NCBI RefSeq assembly: GCF_041807705.1
Contig: NZ_JBGTYY010000002.1
Coordinates: 127,231 to 191,230 of the forward strand
DNA: 64,000 bases
Source: Mannheimia sp041807705
GTDB taxonomy: Bacteria; Pseudomonadota; Gammaproteobacteria; Enterobacterales; Pasteurellaceae
Direction: 5' to 3'
Positions 52,534-60,558 of the stretch are shown piece after piece (position 1 is the stretch's first letter; every line of letters starts with the position of its first letter). The position numbers and the translations under genes are program-made. Below the pieces are notes generated by a model. The model saw nothing but the letters and a program-made list of their open reading frames with translations, was not told the DNA's origin and did no database searches.

Positions 52534-52654
52534 GCTTTAATAGCTATATAACCAAGCGGTTAGATTTTATTGGAATTTTGCAAATTTTNTGCAAGGTAAG
52601 CTTTAATAGCTATATAACCAAGCGGTTAGATTTTATTGGAATTTTGCAAATTTT
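52524..52654. other. Assembly junction: 65-bp duplication around one N
   Basis: 52524-52588 and 52590-52654 are identical 65-base copies flanking the single N at 52589. This is what remains when two contigs with an unrecognised end overlap are joined. The native sequence most likely contains this stretch once, so the gap after ftsK is about 66 bp too long here. Confidence 0.88.
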
Positions 52655-52673
52655 GAGAAAAATCTAACCGCTT
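52620..52673 (+). terminator. Uptake-sequence-pair terminator after ftsK
   Basis: AAGCGGTTAGATTTT (52620-52634) and AAAATCTAACCGCTT (52659-52673) form a perfect 15-bp stem, followed by ATTTTTATTT. Confidence 0.75.
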
Positions 52674-52761
52674 ATTTTTATTTGGGCTAAATTAATCGTA
52701 GTATAAAGGGAGTCTTTGAGCTAAAATCAACCATAATTTCATTTATGGATTGGAGATAATT

Positions 52762-53601
52762 ATGAAATTAGGTGGGTTAAGACGTAGTAAAAACGTGGAA
52801 GACAGACGTGCAAGTAGCTCAGGAAGAATTTCTGTTGGGCGAGGTAAAGGGGGTATTCTTACCTTTATCATCGTGCTAGTTGGGGCTTATTATGGCGTGG
52901 ATTTAAGCGGTTTAATGGGCGGTCAGGAAAGTTATCAACAAGCCTCTTCAAAATTGGAAAGTTCCGAAGAAGCACATTTAGAAGATTTATCTTCTAAAGT
53001 GTTAGCCAGCACAGAAGATATTTGGAGTGCTTATTTCAAACAAAATGGTCTAATTTATAAAGAGCCTACCTTAGTGCTTTATCGTGGTGCAACTCAAACG
53101 GCTTGTGGTACAGGTCAATCGGCAATGGGACCTTTCTATTGCCCCGTGGATCAAAAAGTCTATATCGATTTATCATTCTATGATGATATGCGTAAAAGAT
53201 TAAGAGCATCGGGCGAATTTGCATTCTCTTATGTGATTGCTCACGAAGTAGGTCACCATGTTCAGAATTTATTAGGCATTACAAACAAAACCCAACGCGA
53301 ACAGATGAGAGCGAAATCTAAAGCGGCGGCAAATCAAATTTCGGTGAATGTGGAATTACAAGCAGACTGCTTTGCCGGCGTTTGGGGTTATCAACTTGCT
53401 CAACAAAACAGATTAGAGCAACGTGATATTGAAGATGCTTTTAATGCGGCTCAAGCAGTAGGCGATGATAGATTACAACAACAAAGTCGAGGTTATGTTG
53501 TACCAGACAGTTTTACCCACGGCTCATCAGCTCAGCGTTTAGAGTGGTTCAAAAAGGGCTTAACAGCAGGTAATCCGTCAGTTTGTAATACTTTTAATTA
53601 A
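52762..53601 (+). CDS. ypfJ: YpfJ-like neutral zinc metallopeptidase
   Basis: Membrane-anchored protease-like protein. MKLGGLRRSKNVEDRR at the start, a transmembrane helix (about residues 31-50), an extracytoplasmic domain with ACGTGQSAMGPFYCPVDQKVYIDLSF and the zinc motif HEVGHH, with a downstream Asp/Glu-rich segment VELQADCFAGVWG supplying the third ligand. 279 residues from the ATG at 52762; an in-frame TTG at 52750 is ignored. Role unknown. Confidence 0.88.
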   Translation: MKLGGLRRSKNVEDRRASSSGRISVGRGKGGILTFIIVLVGAYYGVDLSGLMGGQESYQQASSKLESSEEAHLEDLSSKVLASTEDIWSAYFKQNGLIYKEPTLVLYRGATQTACGTGQSAMGPFYCPVDQKVYIDLSFYDDMRKRLRASGEFAFSYVIAHEVGHHVQNLLGITNKTQREQMRAKSKAAANQISVNVELQADCFAGVWGYQLAQQNRLEQRDIEDAFNAAQAVGDDRLQQQSRGYVVPDSFTHGSSAQRLEWFKKGLTAGNPSVCNTFN

Positions 53602-53636
53602 AAGTGAATTAAATTATTTGAAATCTTCTTATTATT

Positions 53637-53654
53637 GTACTATTATAATAGTAC
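53637..53654 (+). promoter_or_regulatory. TrpR-like operator overlapping the aroG -10 box
   Basis: GTACTATTATAATAGTAC is a perfect 18-bp palindrome whose outer GTACTA/TAGTAC halves equal those of the TrpR operator consensus; the inner bases differ. A perfect TATAAT (53644-53649) lies within it, with TTGAAA (53618-53623) 20 bp upstream, a slightly long spacer. Confidence 0.55.
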
Positions 53655-53683
53655 AACTTTATTTTTTATTCAGAGAGTGAAAA

Positions 53684-54772
53684 ATGGCTTATACAGATAC
53701 TAAAAATGATGATGTTAGAATCACAAATATTGAAGAATTATTACCTCCAGTTGCATTATTAGAGCGTTATCCTGCGAGCGATGTGGCAGCAGAAACGGTT
53801 GCGAAAACACGTAAAGAAATCCATAAAATTTTACACGGGGCTGATGATCGTTTGTTAGTGGTAATTGGGCCTTGCTCAATCCACGATCCTAATGCGGCAT
53901 TGGAATATGCACAGAAAATTAAAGAAATGCGTGCAAACCCTAAAATTAACCAAAATTTAGAAGTGGTAATGCGTGTCTATTTCGAAAAACCACGCACAAC
54001 GGTGGGCTGGAAAGGGTTAATTAACGATCCATACTTAAATGAAACCTATGCGTTAAATGATGGCTTGCGTATTGCCCGTAAAGTATTATCAGATATTAAT
54101 GATCTGACTGTACCAACGGCAGGCGAATTTTTAGATATGATCACACCACAATATATGGCAGATTTTATGAGCTGGGGAGCTATTGGCGCAAGAACGACTG
54201 AATCACAAGTGCACCGTGAGCTTGCTTCAGGTTTATCTTGTGCAGTTGGCTTTAAAAACGGCACAAATGGCGGTGTAAAAATTGCATTAGATGCAATTTC
54301 TTCAGCAAAATCGCCACACCATTTCTTATCGGTTACCAAATTCGGTCATTCTGCTATTGTAACTACTGCAGGTAATCCAGATTGCCATATTATTTTGCGT
54401 GGTGGCGATAAATGCACTAACTACGATGCAGCTTCAATTCAAGAAGCCTGTACCGCAATCGAAAAATCAGGCGGTCGCCCACACGTTATGGTTGATTTTA
54501 GTCACGCTAACAGCCAAAAACAATTTAAACGTCAAATGGATGTTTGTGAAGATATTTGTAAACAAATTGCAGGTGGTTCAGAATGCATTTCGGGTGTGAT
54601 GATTGAAAGCCATTTAGTTGAAGGTCGTCAAGATTTAATTGAAGGCAAAGGGTTAGAAGCCTTAGTTTATGGACAAAGCATTACCGACGGTTGTATAGGC
54701 TGGGAAGATAGCGAAAAAGCACTATTTGCTTTAGCCGAAGCGGTGGAACAACGCCGTAAAAATCGTCCGTAA
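53684..54772 (+). CDS. aroG: 3-deoxy-7-phosphoheptulonate (DAHP) synthase, class I
   Basis: First enzyme of aromatic amino acid synthesis: phosphoenolpyruvate plus erythrose 4-phosphate. 362 residues with VVIGPCSIHDPNAALEYA, VMRVYFEKPRTTVGWKG, GAIGARTTESQVHRELASGLS, FKNGTNG and VDFSHANSQK. By overall sequence it is nearest to AroG, but feedback specificity (Phe, Tyr or Trp) cannot be read safely; the TrpR-like operator upstream would fit tryptophan control of expression. Confidence 0.93.
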   Translation: MAYTDTKNDDVRITNIEELLPPVALLERYPASDVAAETVAKTRKEIHKILHGADDRLLVVIGPCSIHDPNAALEYAQKIKEMRANPKINQNLEVVMRVYFEKPRTTVGWKGLINDPYLNETYALNDGLRIARKVLSDINDLTVPTAGEFLDMITPQYMADFMSWGAIGARTTESQVHRELASGLSCAVGFKNGTNGGVKIALDAISSAKSPHHFLSVTKFGHSAIVTTAGNPDCHIILRGGDKCTNYDAASIQEACTAIEKSGGRPHVMVDFSHANSQKQFKRQMDVCEDICKQIAGGSECISGVMIESHLVEGRQDLIEGKGLEALVYGQSITDGCIGWEDSEKALFALAEAVEQRRKNRP

Positions 54773-54803
54773 AATTTCAATTTTAAGCGAATTTTTATAT
54801 AAT

Positions 54804-54836
54804 GGCGTACGTCTAAACGTATGCCTTTTATTTTTT
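54804..54836 (+). terminator. Terminator between aroG and tsaB
   Basis: GGCGTACGT (54804-54812) and ACGTATGCC (54817-54825) form a stem with one G-T pair, then TTTTATTTTTT. Confidence 0.8.
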
Positions 54837-54845
54837 AGAGAGATT

Positions 54846-55541
54846 ATGACAACAATTCTTGCCTTAGATACTGCAACAGAAGCCTGTTCGGTTGCTTTAC
54901 TCAATAATGGAAAAATTTCCACTCTTGATGAAATCAGCCCTCGCTCCCATACACAACGTATTTTACCAATGATTGATGAGCTTCTCACGCAAGCAAAAAT
55001 TCAAATCAAAGATATTGATTATTTGGTATTCGGACGTGGGCCGGGCAGTTTTACAGGAGTAAGGGTTGGCGTGAGCGTTGCTCAAGGCTTAGCAATGGGG
55101 GCAAACCTACCTTTAATCGCAATTTCTAATCTGAAAGCAATGGCAGAAGAAGCCTACCAAAAACTCGGTGCAGAAAACATCATTGCATTAATTGATGCCC
55201 GAATGAATGAAGTTTATTTTGCTCAATTTTCCAGAAATGGCAATGAGTGGAATGAAATAGTTGCCGAACAAGTCTGTTCGCCTGAAAAGGCAATTCAACA
55301 ATTCCAAGTAAGTGAAAAGACGGTTGTAGTCGGCACAGGTTGGGCAGCTTATTCGCAATTTTCTGAACAAAATCTACCGCTTGTAGTCAGTGAAATTACC
55401 TTACCTTCAAGTCGATATATGTTATCCATTGCACAGGCAGAAATTGCAAAAGGCAATGTTCAGTCTGCTCTTGAAATTGAACCTGTTTATCTCAGAAATG
55501 AAGTAACGTGGGAGAAGCTACCCCATAAAAAAGAATTGTAA
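54846..55541 (+). CDS. tsaB: tRNA threonylcarbamoyladenosine biosynthesis protein TsaB
   Basis: Partner of TsaD in forming t6A37 on ANN-decoding tRNAs. Actin-like fold, 231 residues: ILALDTATEACSVAL, RSHTQRILPMIDELL, GPGSFTGVRVGVSVAQGLA and LIDARMNEVYFAQF. The 3' end overlaps the convergent TSUP gene by 24 bp. Confidence 0.95.
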   Translation: MTTILALDTATEACSVALLNNGKISTLDEISPRSHTQRILPMIDELLTQAKIQIKDIDYLVFGRGPGSFTGVRVGVSVAQGLAMGANLPLIAISNLKAMAEEAYQKLGAENIIALIDARMNEVYFAQFSRNGNEWNEIVAEQVCSPEKAIQQFQVSEKTVVVGTGWAAYSQFSEQNLPLVVSEITLPSSRYMLSIAQAEIAKGNVQSALEIEPVYLRNEVTWEKLPHKKEL

Positions 55542-56333
55542 TATGCCCATATAACAAGCGATAGAAAATAGCACAATCCCAAGTAATTTAGTGGTGAGTT
55601 CAGCACTAATCAGATTACGTAATTTCATTGAGAAATAGACGGTACAGAGCGAGCTTACCACTACAATGCCGACAATCGCAAAATTCACATAGCCTGTTTG
55701 CCAAGTTGAGAGCGGCGAATCTATTAATGCAAATGGGCGTGATAAGTAGCCGTATAAATTCCCAATCCCACCAATAACCATCATATAATTTGTATAAACA
55801 GCAACTTGTTTAGGCGTAACTGAGCGGATTTGAGCCACGAGCGGTGCCATAATTGATCCCCCGCCAATGCCGGTAATACCGGCAATTAAGCCGCCTAATC
55901 CACAGCCTGCTATATTGCATATTGTTTCTTTATAAGCATAGAGGCGGAATTTGTTTGGTTTGGGCTTAAGGAAAAGGGTTTTGTATGAGAGGGTTAATAA
56001 TGTGAAGATAAAGATCGCAATGATCATATTATCAGAGAAGAGAAAACTTAGTTCAAATCCAACTTGAACACCTACCATCATTCCTAATGACCATAACAAT
56101 ATGTTTTTTTTGCTAATTTGTATGTACTGGCGTTGGAATAGCATTAAATTGATGGTTGCTGTCCCCATTACAATCGTGAGTGAACAAGCGGCGACAACTT
56201 GTATTGGTAATTCAGGAAATAAAGAACGTAAAATCGGCACCATTAACACCCCTCCGCCTATGCCTAATAATGCGGAAATGATATTGACTACAGCACCACA
56301 AACGATCAAAATAATTACGGTTGTGATTGTCAT
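55518..56333 (-). CDS. TSUP (TauE/SafE) family anion exporter
   Basis: Integral membrane protein of 271 residues, about eight helices in two halves with the family motif GIGGGVLMVPIL near the N-terminus and GITGIGGGSIMAPLV in the second half. TSUP members move sulfite, sulfonates or related sulfur anions, but also other anions. Divergent from a Crp/Fnr-type regulator across 101 bp, suggesting control by it. Its neighbourhood to a sulfatase system makes sulfur-anion efflux possible, not shown. Confidence 0.85.
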   Translation of the reverse strand: MTITTVIILIVCGAVVNIISALLGIGGGVLMVPILRSLFPELPIQVVAACSLTIVMGTATINLMLFQRQYIQISKKNILLWSLGMMVGVQVGFELSFLFSDNMIIAIFIFTLLTLSYKTLFLKPKPNKFRLYAYKETICNIAGCGLGGLIAGITGIGGGSIMAPLVAQIRSVTPKQVAVYTNYMMVIGGIGNLYGYLSRPFALIDSPLSTWQTGYVNFAIVGIVVVSSLCTVYFSMKLRNLISAELTTKLLGIVLFSIACYMGILQFFFMG

Positions 56334-56387
56334 AATTTGTCTCCTTAAAAATTGGAGCTAGTATGCTGATTTTTTTGATACAGGGTT

Positions 56388-56401
56388 ATGATCGCAATCA
56401 T
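56388..56401. promoter_or_regulatory. FNR-like dyad in the TSUP/regulator gap
   Basis: ATGAT-CGCA-ATCAT is a perfect dyad, one base per half away from the FNR consensus TTGAT-N4-ATCAA. It lies 33 bp before the regulator start and could be its autoregulatory site or an FNR site. Confidence 0.4.
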
Positions 56402-56434
56402 ATTGGGATAAAAATAGAATAATAAGGATACTCA

Positions 56435-56986
56435 ATGGATAACTTTCCAATACCAGAACAGTTATTGTCTTGCCAATTATCTGTTATATCTGATTTAGAA
56501 AAAGGGGAAATGATCTACGCTCAAGGTCACCAAGCGAAGGAGTTTTATTTTTTAAAAAGTGGGTTGATTGGTTTATATCATATGCTTGAAAATGGAAAAG
56601 AAAGCCTAGTACGTATCTATAAAGCCCAAGATTATTTTGGCTTTCGAACGTTTTTTGGCGACCATACTTACCATTGTTCAGCGAGAGTATTACAATCTGC
56701 TGAAGTCATTAGAATTACACCATCAAATTTCACCGAATTTTGGTTAGAAAATACGACACTTATTACCTCATTACTTAAACAGCTCTCAACTGAGTTACAA
56801 GATGCTGAACACCGTCTTTCTATGGTTGCGTATCAAAAGACACAAGAGAGAGTATTCAGCAGTATTCATTACTTACATCACCACTACCCAAACTACCGTT
56901 GGACAAACAGTGAGATTGCTGAATTTGCAGGCTGTGAAACAGAAACTGCGATACGGGCAAGACGAGAATTGAAAAAAATCCGCTAA
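56435..56986 (+). CDS. Crp/Fnr-type transcriptional regulator
   Basis: 183 residues: a cyclic-nucleotide-binding-like jelly roll (about 10-115, LEKGEMIYAQGHQAKEFYFLKSGLIGLYHMLENGKE), a dimer helix and a short, compact HTH (NSEIAEFAGCETETAIRARRELKKI). No N-terminal cysteine cluster of FNR type and no clear cAMP-contact RGE-Arg-Thr-Ser set (RVLQSAEVIRIT instead), so the signal is unknown. Divergent from TSUP and directly upstream of the symporter-sulfatase genes, with a terminator between. Confidence 0.82.
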   Translation: MDNFPIPEQLLSCQLSVISDLEKGEMIYAQGHQAKEFYFLKSGLIGLYHMLENGKESLVRIYKAQDYFGFRTFFGDHTYHCSARVLQSAEVIRITPSNFTEFWLENTTLITSLLKQLSTELQDAEHRLSMVAYQKTQERVFSSIHYLHHHYPNYRWTNSEIAEFAGCETETAIRARRELKKIR

Positions 56987-57004
56987 AAAAAGCGGATTTT
57001 TTTG
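56972..57004 (+). terminator. Terminator after the Crp/Fnr-type gene
   Basis: AAATCCGCT (56976-56984) pairs with AGCGGATTT (56991-56999), then a T-run. The gene's stop codon begins at the last base of the 5' arm (56984). Confidence 0.85.
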
Positions 57005-57008
57005 ATAC

Positions 57009-57024
57009 TGTGATCATTATCACA
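57009..57024 (+). promoter_or_regulatory. Perfect CRP box upstream of the symporter gene
   Basis: TGTGA-TCATTA-TCACA matches both consensus halves exactly. It is 104 bp before the symporter start, and implies catabolite control of the symporter-sulfatase-maturase genes. Confidence 0.7.
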
Positions 57025-57026
57025 TC

Positions 57027-57059
57027 TGAACTATGACAAAAATCATATTCTATAGTTCA
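57027..57059. promoter_or_regulatory. 8-bp inverted repeat, possible operator
   Basis: TGAACTAT (57027-57034) and ATAGTTCA (57052-57059), centres 25 bp apart, between the CRP box and the symporter gene. The arms could bind a specific repressor; unassigned. Confidence 0.35.
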
Positions 57060-57127
57060 AAAGAAGATTTATGCTATTGCTGTCTCTAATGGGATATTAG
57101 TCTATATCAATCTTATTGAGGTGATGT

Positions 57128-58819
57128 ATGTTATTAACAATAATTAGCTTTCTTGCTGTTACCGCATTGATCGGGTATATCTCGTGGTTGAAAACCCGCA
57201 ATGACGATCTTTCCACCTCCAAAGGCTACTTCTTGGCAGGGCGTGGATTAAGTGCAGTCGTGATCGGTTGTTCAATGGTCTTAACTTCGCTCTCCACCGA
57301 ACAGTTAATCGGGGTAAATGCGAACTCTTATGCAGGTAACTTCTCCATCATTGCGTGGACAGTACCGGCGGCGATTCCGCTCTGTTTCTTGGCGTTGTAT
57401 CTGTTACCAAAATATATCCGTAACGGTTACACCACCATTCCGGAATTTTTTGAAAACCGTTTCGACCGCCAAACTCGTTTGATTATGTCCGGTCTGTTCT
57501 TGGTGTTCTATCTTTTTATCGTGATTCCGACCGCACTTTATACCGGTGCGATTGCCTTTAACAAAATTTTCAGCTTAGAAGCCAACTTCGGTTTAAGCTA
57601 CGGTGAAGCGATTACTTATACCGTGGTTGCGATTGGTATCATCGGGGCGATTTATGCGATCTTCGGTGGCTTAAAAGCGGTTGCCGTGTCTGATACTTGG
57701 AATGCGGTGCTGTTAGTGATCGGGGCGTTACTTGTACCTGTATTTGCTTTAATCCACTTAGGTGATGGCAGTATGGCGGAAGGGTTTAAAACCATTACCA
57801 CTACCCATGTGGAAAAATGGAATGCGGTGGGGGCATCGGGCGATGCTGTGCCGTGGCCGACTATCTTCACGGGTATTATGGTCGTTCACTTCTTCTATTG
57901 GACAACCAACCAAGCGATTGTCCAACGGGCATTGGGTGCAAGAGATTTAAAAGCAGGTCAAAAAGGTATCTTAATTGCGGCATTATTCCTGTTATTCTTG
58001 CCGTTAATCCTAAACTTACCGGGCTTATTGAGCTTCCACATTTTAGGTGAAGGCTTAAAACCAATTGATGTCTCTTACCCTGAATTAGTCAATAAAACCT
58101 TCCCAACTTGGTTACAAGGCTTCTTTATTGCCGCACTGTTCGGGGCGATTTTAAGTACCTTCAACTCATTCTTAAACTCAGCCGCAACGATCTACTGTAA
58201 AGACTTACTGCCGTCTATCAGCAAAAAACAGTTCAGCGATGGCGAGCTGATTAGCTATGCGAAAAAAGTCTCTGCGGTGATGGCGGTGATTACGATGATC
58301 TGTGGCCCGTTACTGATGTTCGGTACAGACGGTATCTTCCTCTTAACCAAACGCTTTGCGGGTTTTGTGAACATTCCTATCGTGGCACTGTTTGCGGTCG
58401 GCTTATTCAACAAAACCGTCTCTGGCTTAGCAGCTCGTATCGCTCTATTAGTACACGTTATCCTTTACTTCTCAATCGTTTGGGTGTTTGATGTTAAAAT
58501 CAACTTCGTGTATGTGCAAGGTGGCCTGTTCCTGTTTGATGTGATTTTGATGTTAGTCTTAGGCACATTCTTAAGAAGAGCAACTCCGTATGAAGATAAC
58601 AAAACCAATCACGCGAATATGGATTTAACTGCGTGGGAACACGCACCGTTAGCGGTTGCGTCTATCGCGTGGGGCTTAATCTGTATCTATGCGTTACTCT
58701 CACCACTGGGTTTAGCCTCACTCGAGGGCCGCCCAAGCACCGTATTGACCGTCTATGCGGTAGTACAAGCGGTGATTATTGCCTTCTTTTTTGCAAGAGC
58801 GAAAGGGAAAAAGGCCTAA
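57128..58819 (+). CDS. Sodium:solute symporter (SSS family, YidK-like)
   Basis: Inner-membrane sodium-coupled importer of 563 residues with about 14 helices. Marks: GYFLAGRGLSAVVIGCSMVLTSLSTEQLIG in the first helices, FFYWTTNQAIVQRALGARDLKAGQKG, and GAILSTFNSFLNSAATIYCKDLL. It resembles E. coli YidK, which is paired with the sulfatase-like YidJ, more than it resembles PutP or PanF. First gene of the module with the sulfatase and anSME. More G and C than the flanking genes, with many ACC, GGC and CTG codons. Confidence 0.88.
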   Translation: MLLTIISFLAVTALIGYISWLKTRNDDLSTSKGYFLAGRGLSAVVIGCSMVLTSLSTEQLIGVNANSYAGNFSIIAWTVPAAIPLCFLALYLLPKYIRNGYTTIPEFFENRFDRQTRLIMSGLFLVFYLFIVIPTALYTGAIAFNKIFSLEANFGLSYGEAITYTVVAIGIIGAIYAIFGGLKAVAVSDTWNAVLLVIGALLVPVFALIHLGDGSMAEGFKTITTTHVEKWNAVGASGDAVPWPTIFTGIMVVHFFYWTTNQAIVQRALGARDLKAGQKGILIAALFLLFLPLILNLPGLLSFHILGEGLKPIDVSYPELVNKTFPTWLQGFFIAALFGAILSTFNSFLNSAATIYCKDLLPSISKKQFSDGELISYAKKVSAVMAVITMICGPLLMFGTDGIFLLTKRFAGFVNIPIVALFAVGLFNKTVSGLAARIALLVHVILYFSIVWVFDVKINFVYVQGGLFLFDVILMLVLGTFLRRATPYEDNKTNHANMDLTAWEHAPLAVASIAWGLICIYALLSPLGLASLEGRPSTVLTVYAVVQAVIIAFFFARAKGKKA

Positions 58820-58825
58820 ATAAGA

Positions 58826-58860
58826 AAGGTAGGGGAACACCCTACCTTATTACTATTTTT
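58826..58860 (+). terminator. Hairpin after the symporter gene
   Basis: AAGGTAGGG (58826-58834) and CCCTACCTT (58840-58848), then ATTACTATTTTT. It may lower expression of the downstream sulfatase gene relative to the symporter. Confidence 0.6.
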
Positions 58861-59011
58861 AGTGATCTGATCCCCCTTTCTTAGCAAAGCAGGGGTTGTC
58901 AAATTCTAAATAAATAATGATTGTGTGTAGGGGCGGGCACAGGACCCGCCCCTACGAATATTAAGAAAGAGCCTGCCCCCCTACTTTGCTAAAGAGGGGA
59001 GTTTGATCACT
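58861..59011. repeat. Inverted-repeat element with a central palindrome between symporter and sulfatase
   Basis: Outer AGTGATC (58861-58867)/GATCACT (59005-59011), inner TTAGCAAAG (58881-58889)/CTTTGCTAA (58984-58992) with neighbouring CCCC/GGGG runs, and a central 29-bp palindrome GTAGGGGCGGGC-ACAGG-ACCCGCCCCTAC (58927-58955). No coding capacity. It looks like a paired REP/BIME or small non-autonomous element. Confidence 0.6.
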
Positions 59012-59056
59012 GGTTCATAAGCTATCAGCTACACACTTCATAAAAAGAGGTCATCT

Positions 59057-60505
59057 ATGAACAACATCATCTACATTCTTCTCGACCAGGTCCGCAAAGA
59101 TATGCTAGGGACTTACGGTCATCAAGTGGTGAAAACGCCGAACCTCGACCGTTTAGCGAAAGACGGGATCCGTTTCAACAACGCTTTCACCCCTGCTTCT
59201 GTTTGCGGGCCGGCTCGTACCTCACTTTTCACTGGCTTAATGCCGTCCAGTCACGGGATTATCAAAAACGGGGAAAAGGGCGGGATTGGGGAAATTCCAC
59301 AAAACAATCCGAACATTGCAGGTGTTGAGGGCTATAACTCGTTTGTGATCGGCAAATGGCATGTCGGCACTAAATCCGTGCCGGAAGATTACGGCATTGC
59401 TGGACATAACTTTGACGGCTACGGCTACCCGGGCAGCCAAGTGTTTAAAAATCTGGTCTTCAACCAACCACCGACACACTCCAACCGCTACAAAGAGTGG
59501 CTGGCGGAAAAAGGCTACGATGCCCCAGAAGTGAGCCGAGCCTACTTCGGTGATAACCCGCATTTGCAAGTACAAGAGCTGTGTGGCTTGCTATCGGGAA
59601 CCAGAGAGCAGGCGATTGAGTGGTTTATCATTGATGAGGCGAAAAAATACATTCAATCGTCCTTAAACGAAAATAAACCGTTCTTTGCGTGGATCAACTT
59701 CTGGGGGCCGCATACCCCGTGTGTCGTGCCTGAGCCGTATTACTCAATGTACGATCCAAATCAAGTGGTGCTGGACGAAAGTTTCTTCAAACCGCTGGAA
59801 GGCAAGCCGAACCACTACCGCACCATTTCGCAAATGTGGGGAATGTGGGAAGCGGGCGAAGAGCGATGGAAAGAGGTGATTTCTAAATTCTGGGGCTACA
59901 TCACTTTAATTGATGATGCGATTGGCGAGCTGTTCCGTTTCTTAGAGGAAAACAACCTCTACGATAACACTTTCCTTGTGGCGACCGCCGATCACGGCGA
60001 TGCGATGGGGGCTCACCGAATGATTGAGAAAGGCGAATTTATGTTTGAAACGACCTACAACATTCCGCTGATTATCAAAGATCCGCAATCGAAACGGGTG
60101 AATGAAGTTGATGATAACCTGGTCTATCTTCACGACCTCACTTCCACCGTGTATGATGTGGCAAATCAGCCTGTGCCTGAGGCATTTCAGGGCGAAAGTA
60201 TCCTGCCGATTACCCGTGAAAGCCGAGAAAACGACCGTAAAGGCTTGCTATGCCAGTTAGCGGGGCATTTCGTCTATTTCGAACAGCGAATGTGGCGGCG
60301 TAAGGATTACAAATTAGTCTTCAACGCCACCGACCGTTGCGAGCTGTACGATGTCCGCAAAGATCCGGAAGAGATGCACAACCTCTTCTATGATGAGGCT
60401 TACAAAGCAATCAAAAAAGAGCTGTTGGAAGAGATGCGTCAAGAGATGAAACGCCTAAACGACCCATTGGAAAACTGGGTATGGCGGATTATTGATGAGA
60501 TATAA
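59057..60505 (+). CDS. Cysteine-type sulfatase, cytoplasmic (YidJ-like)
   Basis: Hydrolyses a sulfate ester. The formylglycine signature C-x-P-x-R is Cys50-GPA-Arg54 (SVCGPARTSLFTG); other alkaline-phosphatase-fold blocks are NIIYILLDQVRKD, GKWHVG and ATADHGDAMGAHR. 482 residues. No signal peptide, so the enzyme should act inside the cell on an imported substrate. The C-terminus ELYDVRKDPEEMHNLF resembles YidJ. The maturase gene 53 bp downstream can make the formylglycine without oxygen. GC-richer than the surrounding genome. Confidence 0.92.
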   Translation: MNNIIYILLDQVRKDMLGTYGHQVVKTPNLDRLAKDGIRFNNAFTPASVCGPARTSLFTGLMPSSHGIIKNGEKGGIGEIPQNNPNIAGVEGYNSFVIGKWHVGTKSVPEDYGIAGHNFDGYGYPGSQVFKNLVFNQPPTHSNRYKEWLAEKGYDAPEVSRAYFGDNPHLQVQELCGLLSGTREQAIEWFIIDEAKKYIQSSLNENKPFFAWINFWGPHTPCVVPEPYYSMYDPNQVVLDESFFKPLEGKPNHYRTISQMWGMWEAGEERWKEVISKFWGYITLIDDAIGELFRFLEENNLYDNTFLVATADHGDAMGAHRMIEKGEFMFETTYNIPLIIKDPQSKRVNEVDDNLVYLHDLTSTVYDVANQPVPEAFQGESILPITRESRENDRKGLLCQLAGHFVYFEQRMWRRKDYKLVFNATDRCELYDVRKDPEEMHNLFYDEAYKAIKKELLEEMRQEMKRLNDPLENWVWRIIDEI

Positions 60506-60511
60506 TCATTG

Positions 60512-60538
60512 GTAGGGACGTATGACATACGTCCCTAC
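60512..60538. repeat. Palindromic repeat between sulfatase and maturase genes
   Basis: GTAGGGACGTATGACATACGTCCCTAC is an almost perfect palindrome with the same GTAGGG/CCCTAC ends as the one at 58927. It may weaken transcription or stabilise the upstream mRNA. Confidence 0.55.
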
Positions 60539-60558
60539 AAAAATGCAGAAGGAGATGA

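Noticed and set aside
52524..52654. Tandem 65-bp repeat as a biological duplication
   Set aside because: The single N exactly between perfect copies marks an assembly join.
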